The notes under the pieces: model-generated
Seen by the model: only the letters and a program-made list of their open reading frames with translations
What the model was told of the DNA's origin: nothing
The model's database searches: none
Assembly: GCF_018398315.1 (NCBI RefSeq)
Contig: NZ_JAHBRW010000001.1
Coordinates: 1,546,001-1,610,000, forward strand
Direction of reading: 5' to 3'
Source: Chelatococcus sp. YT9
GTDB taxonomy: Bacteria; Pseudomonadota; Alphaproteobacteria; Rhizobiales; Beijerinckiaceae
DNA length: 64,000 bases
Translations under genes and position numbers: made by a program
In this document: one piece after another, positions 62,442 through 64,000 of the stretch
Layout of the letters: the number at the start of each line of letters is the position of its first letter
How positions within the stretch are numbered: the first letter of the stretch is position 1

Positions 62442-64000
62442 ATGGAAACGTTACGACGTTCTTCGACGACGCGGCGCGGGTTTCTGCAGTCCGTGGGAGG
62501 TGCGGCGACCTTGGCGGCCGCGGGTGGATATCCTGAGTGGGTGTTCGCGCAGACACGCAGCGGCGTGTTGAATGCCATGCTCAATGTGGAGCCGGCGACC
62601 CTCAACTACGCTCTGCTCAATACCAGCGTCATCCAGTCCGTATGTGGATCAATCAACGAGTCGCTTCTTCTGTTCGACTGGCAACTGAAGCCACAGCCTA
62701 ACCTTGCGCGTAGCTTCGATATTTCGCCCGATGGTCTCGTCTATACTTTCGAGCTGGAGCCGGATGTCAAATGGCATGACGGCAAACCCTTCACATCACG
62801 AGACGTGGTGTTCACCTGCGCGAAGATGCTGCGTGAACTCAATCCACGCAGCCGGGCGGCGATGGATCGTTGTGAATCCATTACGGCAGAGGGTGACCAC
62901 AAAGTCGTATTCAAGCTGAAGGAACCCTTTAACGCCTTTATTCTGGCCTTCATGGCGTCGACTGGGCCGATGATGCCGGCTCATATCTATGAAGGCACGG
63001 ATTATCGCAACAACCCCGCGAATACAGCGCCGATCGGCACTGGGCCCTTCAAGTTCGCCCAATGGTCTAAGGGCAATTTCATCAAGCTCGTGCGCAATGA
63101 TAACTACTGGCGCAAAGGCCAGCCCGGACTCGACGAAGTGAACTTCCGCATCATCGCCTCGGCTGAGCAGCGTGCCGTTGCGTTAGAGACAGGCGCGGTC
63201 GACATGGCCTTCGGCGATGATCTCGACCCGATCGACGTGCCGCGCTTCCGCGAGAATCCCGGCCTCGTGATGGTGCAGAATGCCTATGACGCGGTCGGCG
63301 AGATCACGCTGATGGAGATCAATCAGCGGACGGCGCCATTCAACGACCGTCGCTTCCGGGCAGCGATCATGCATGCCATGGATCGCAACTTCCTGGTGGA
63401 TCAGCTGAATTTCGGCCTCGGCCGCGTTGCGGACAGCCCGATCTTCTCCACCGTTCCTTACTACGATCCCAAAGTTCTGACCCAATACGAATATTCCCCT
63501 GACAAGGCCAAGGCGTTGCTCGACGACATGGGGCTGAAGCCCGGCGCGGGCGGTGTCCGCCACAAGTTCTCGGTTCTGATGCTTCCGAACCAGGATGGTC
63601 CGTGGCGTCGGGCCGGCGAATATTCGAAACAGGCCCTCGCGGATGTCGGCCTCGACGTGGAGCTGCAGTCGACGGACGTCGCCACATTTTACAAGCGAAA
63701 CGGCGATTGGGACTACGACGTGATGTGGAACAGCTACGGGCAGTTCGGCGATCCCGCCATCGGCATGTCGCGCTTCTTCCTCTCGAACAATATCCGCAAG
63801 GGCGTTCCGCAGACGAATACCCAAGGCTATTCGAATCCGAAGGTCGATGAGCTTCTCCAGAAAGGTGCCACGGCCGTCAAGCGTGAGGACGCGCAGGCCG
63901 CCTATAGCGAACTGCAGAAGATCCTGACCGAGGACGTCGCGATGTTGTGGATGTATGAACGCCGCAAGCCGCTCTTCCACGCCAAGAAATTCAAGGATGT
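62442..64000 (+). CDS. ABC substrate-binding protein, Dpp/Opp type, Tat-exported (partial)
   Basis: The first ~519 residues of an SBP_bac_5 family protein; the 3' end is cut by the window edge. The N-terminus has a twin-arginine signal (TTRRGFLQSVGGAATLAAA). LEPDVKWHDGKPFTSRDVVFT, PIGTGPFKFAQW and FRAAIMHAMDRNFL follow. AGAGGG precedes the ATG. With the M81 peptidase, aminotransferase and IclR genes it suggests uptake and breakdown of a small peptide or amino acid derivative; permeases and ATPases probably lie beyond the edge. Confidence 0.93.
   Translation, partial: METLRRSSTTRRGFLQSVGGAATLAAAGGYPEWVFAQTRSGVLNAMLNVEPATLNYALLNTSVIQSVCGSINESLLLFDWQLKPQPNLARSFDISPDGLVYTFELEPDVKWHDGKPFTSRDVVFTCAKMLRELNPRSRAAMDRCESITAEGDHKVVFKLKEPFNAFILAFMASTGPMMPAHIYEGTDYRNNPANTAPIGTGPFKFAQWSKGNFIKLVRNDNYWRKGQPGLDEVNFRIIASAEQRAVALETGAVDMAFGDDLDPIDVPRFRENPGLVMVQNAYDAVGEITLMEINQRTAPFNDRRFRAAIMHAMDRNFLVDQLNFGLGRVADSPIFSTVPYYDPKVLTQYEYSPDKAKALLDDMGLKPGAGGVRHKFSVLMLPNQDGPWRRAGEYSKQALADVGLDVELQSTDVATFYKRNGDWDYDVMWNSYGQFGDPAIGMSRFFLSNNIRKGVPQTNTQGYSNPKVDELLQKGATAVKREDAQAAYSELQKILTEDVAMLWMYERRKPLFHAKKFKD

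Noticed and set aside
1-64000. CRISPR arrays, prophage, insertion sequences
   Set aside because: No regularly spaced repeats, integrase, transposase or phage structural genes were found on reading the window.

Overview
This is one contiguous chromosomal window of high-GC DNA, densely packed on both strands, from an alphaproteobacterium most likely in the Hyphomicrobiales (Rhizobiales). The reasons are the Irr-type Fur regulator facing fabA-fabB-fabI, an ActS/ActR (RegB/RegA) redox pair, MmcB, an intracellular PhaZ depolymerase and an otsA/otsB plus GH15 trehalose operon. The genus cannot be fixed from sequence alone. I see no phage, insertion sequence, CRISPR array or rRNA. The window begins inside pckA and ends inside an ABC substrate-binding protein gene.

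Layout. 1-4.6 kb: 3' half of pckA with an intrinsic terminator, an SDR protein lacking the usual Tyr/Lys pair, a lone GT4 glycosyltransferase, a DUF1269-type membrane protein, a degenerate tRNA-like element and a small glycine-zipper lipoprotein. 4.7-11 kb: a Dpp/Opp-type importer (binding protein and two permeases, no ATPase) with a metallophosphoesterase, facing a HAD phosphatase and an RpiR regulator. 11-18.3 kb: two small unknown proteins, a GltS-type symporter, tRNA-Leu(CAG), an NDUFA9-like protein, a coupled 2-hydroxyacid dehydrogenase/EI24 pair and a secreted SH3-domain protein. 18.4-26.4 kb: otsB-GH15-otsA, irr, then fabA, fabB and fabI.

26.4-33.5 kb holds an AEC transporter and a tight four-gene minus-strand operon: two proteins with no family I recognise, a 533-residue protein ending in a GT4-like domain, and a 751-residue GT2-GT4 fusion. 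This is the best candidate here for an undescribed pathway, probably making or decorating a surface glycan. An AT-rich region with two operator-like palindromes separates it from argH. 35-42 kb: a flavoprotein, an Ldh-family dehydrogenase, an HSL-type esterase and the coupled uronate genes uxaC and uxuB. 42-51.4 kb: CPBP protease, 2-keto-4-pentenoate hydratase-like protein, YgjP-type metallopeptidase, phaZ, the ActS/ActR pair, mmcB, a LysE exporter and a YbjJ-like MFS transporter.

51.6-64 kb is accessory catabolism. Two paralogous TetR regulators point at each other across a 700-bp AT-rich gap. The second follows an SsuABC/TauABC-type importer and an enolase-superfamily protein. An M81 peptidase, a class III aminotransferase, an IclR regulator and a Tat-exported dipeptide-type binding protein follow. 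The assignments rest on motifs read by eye; no database search was run.
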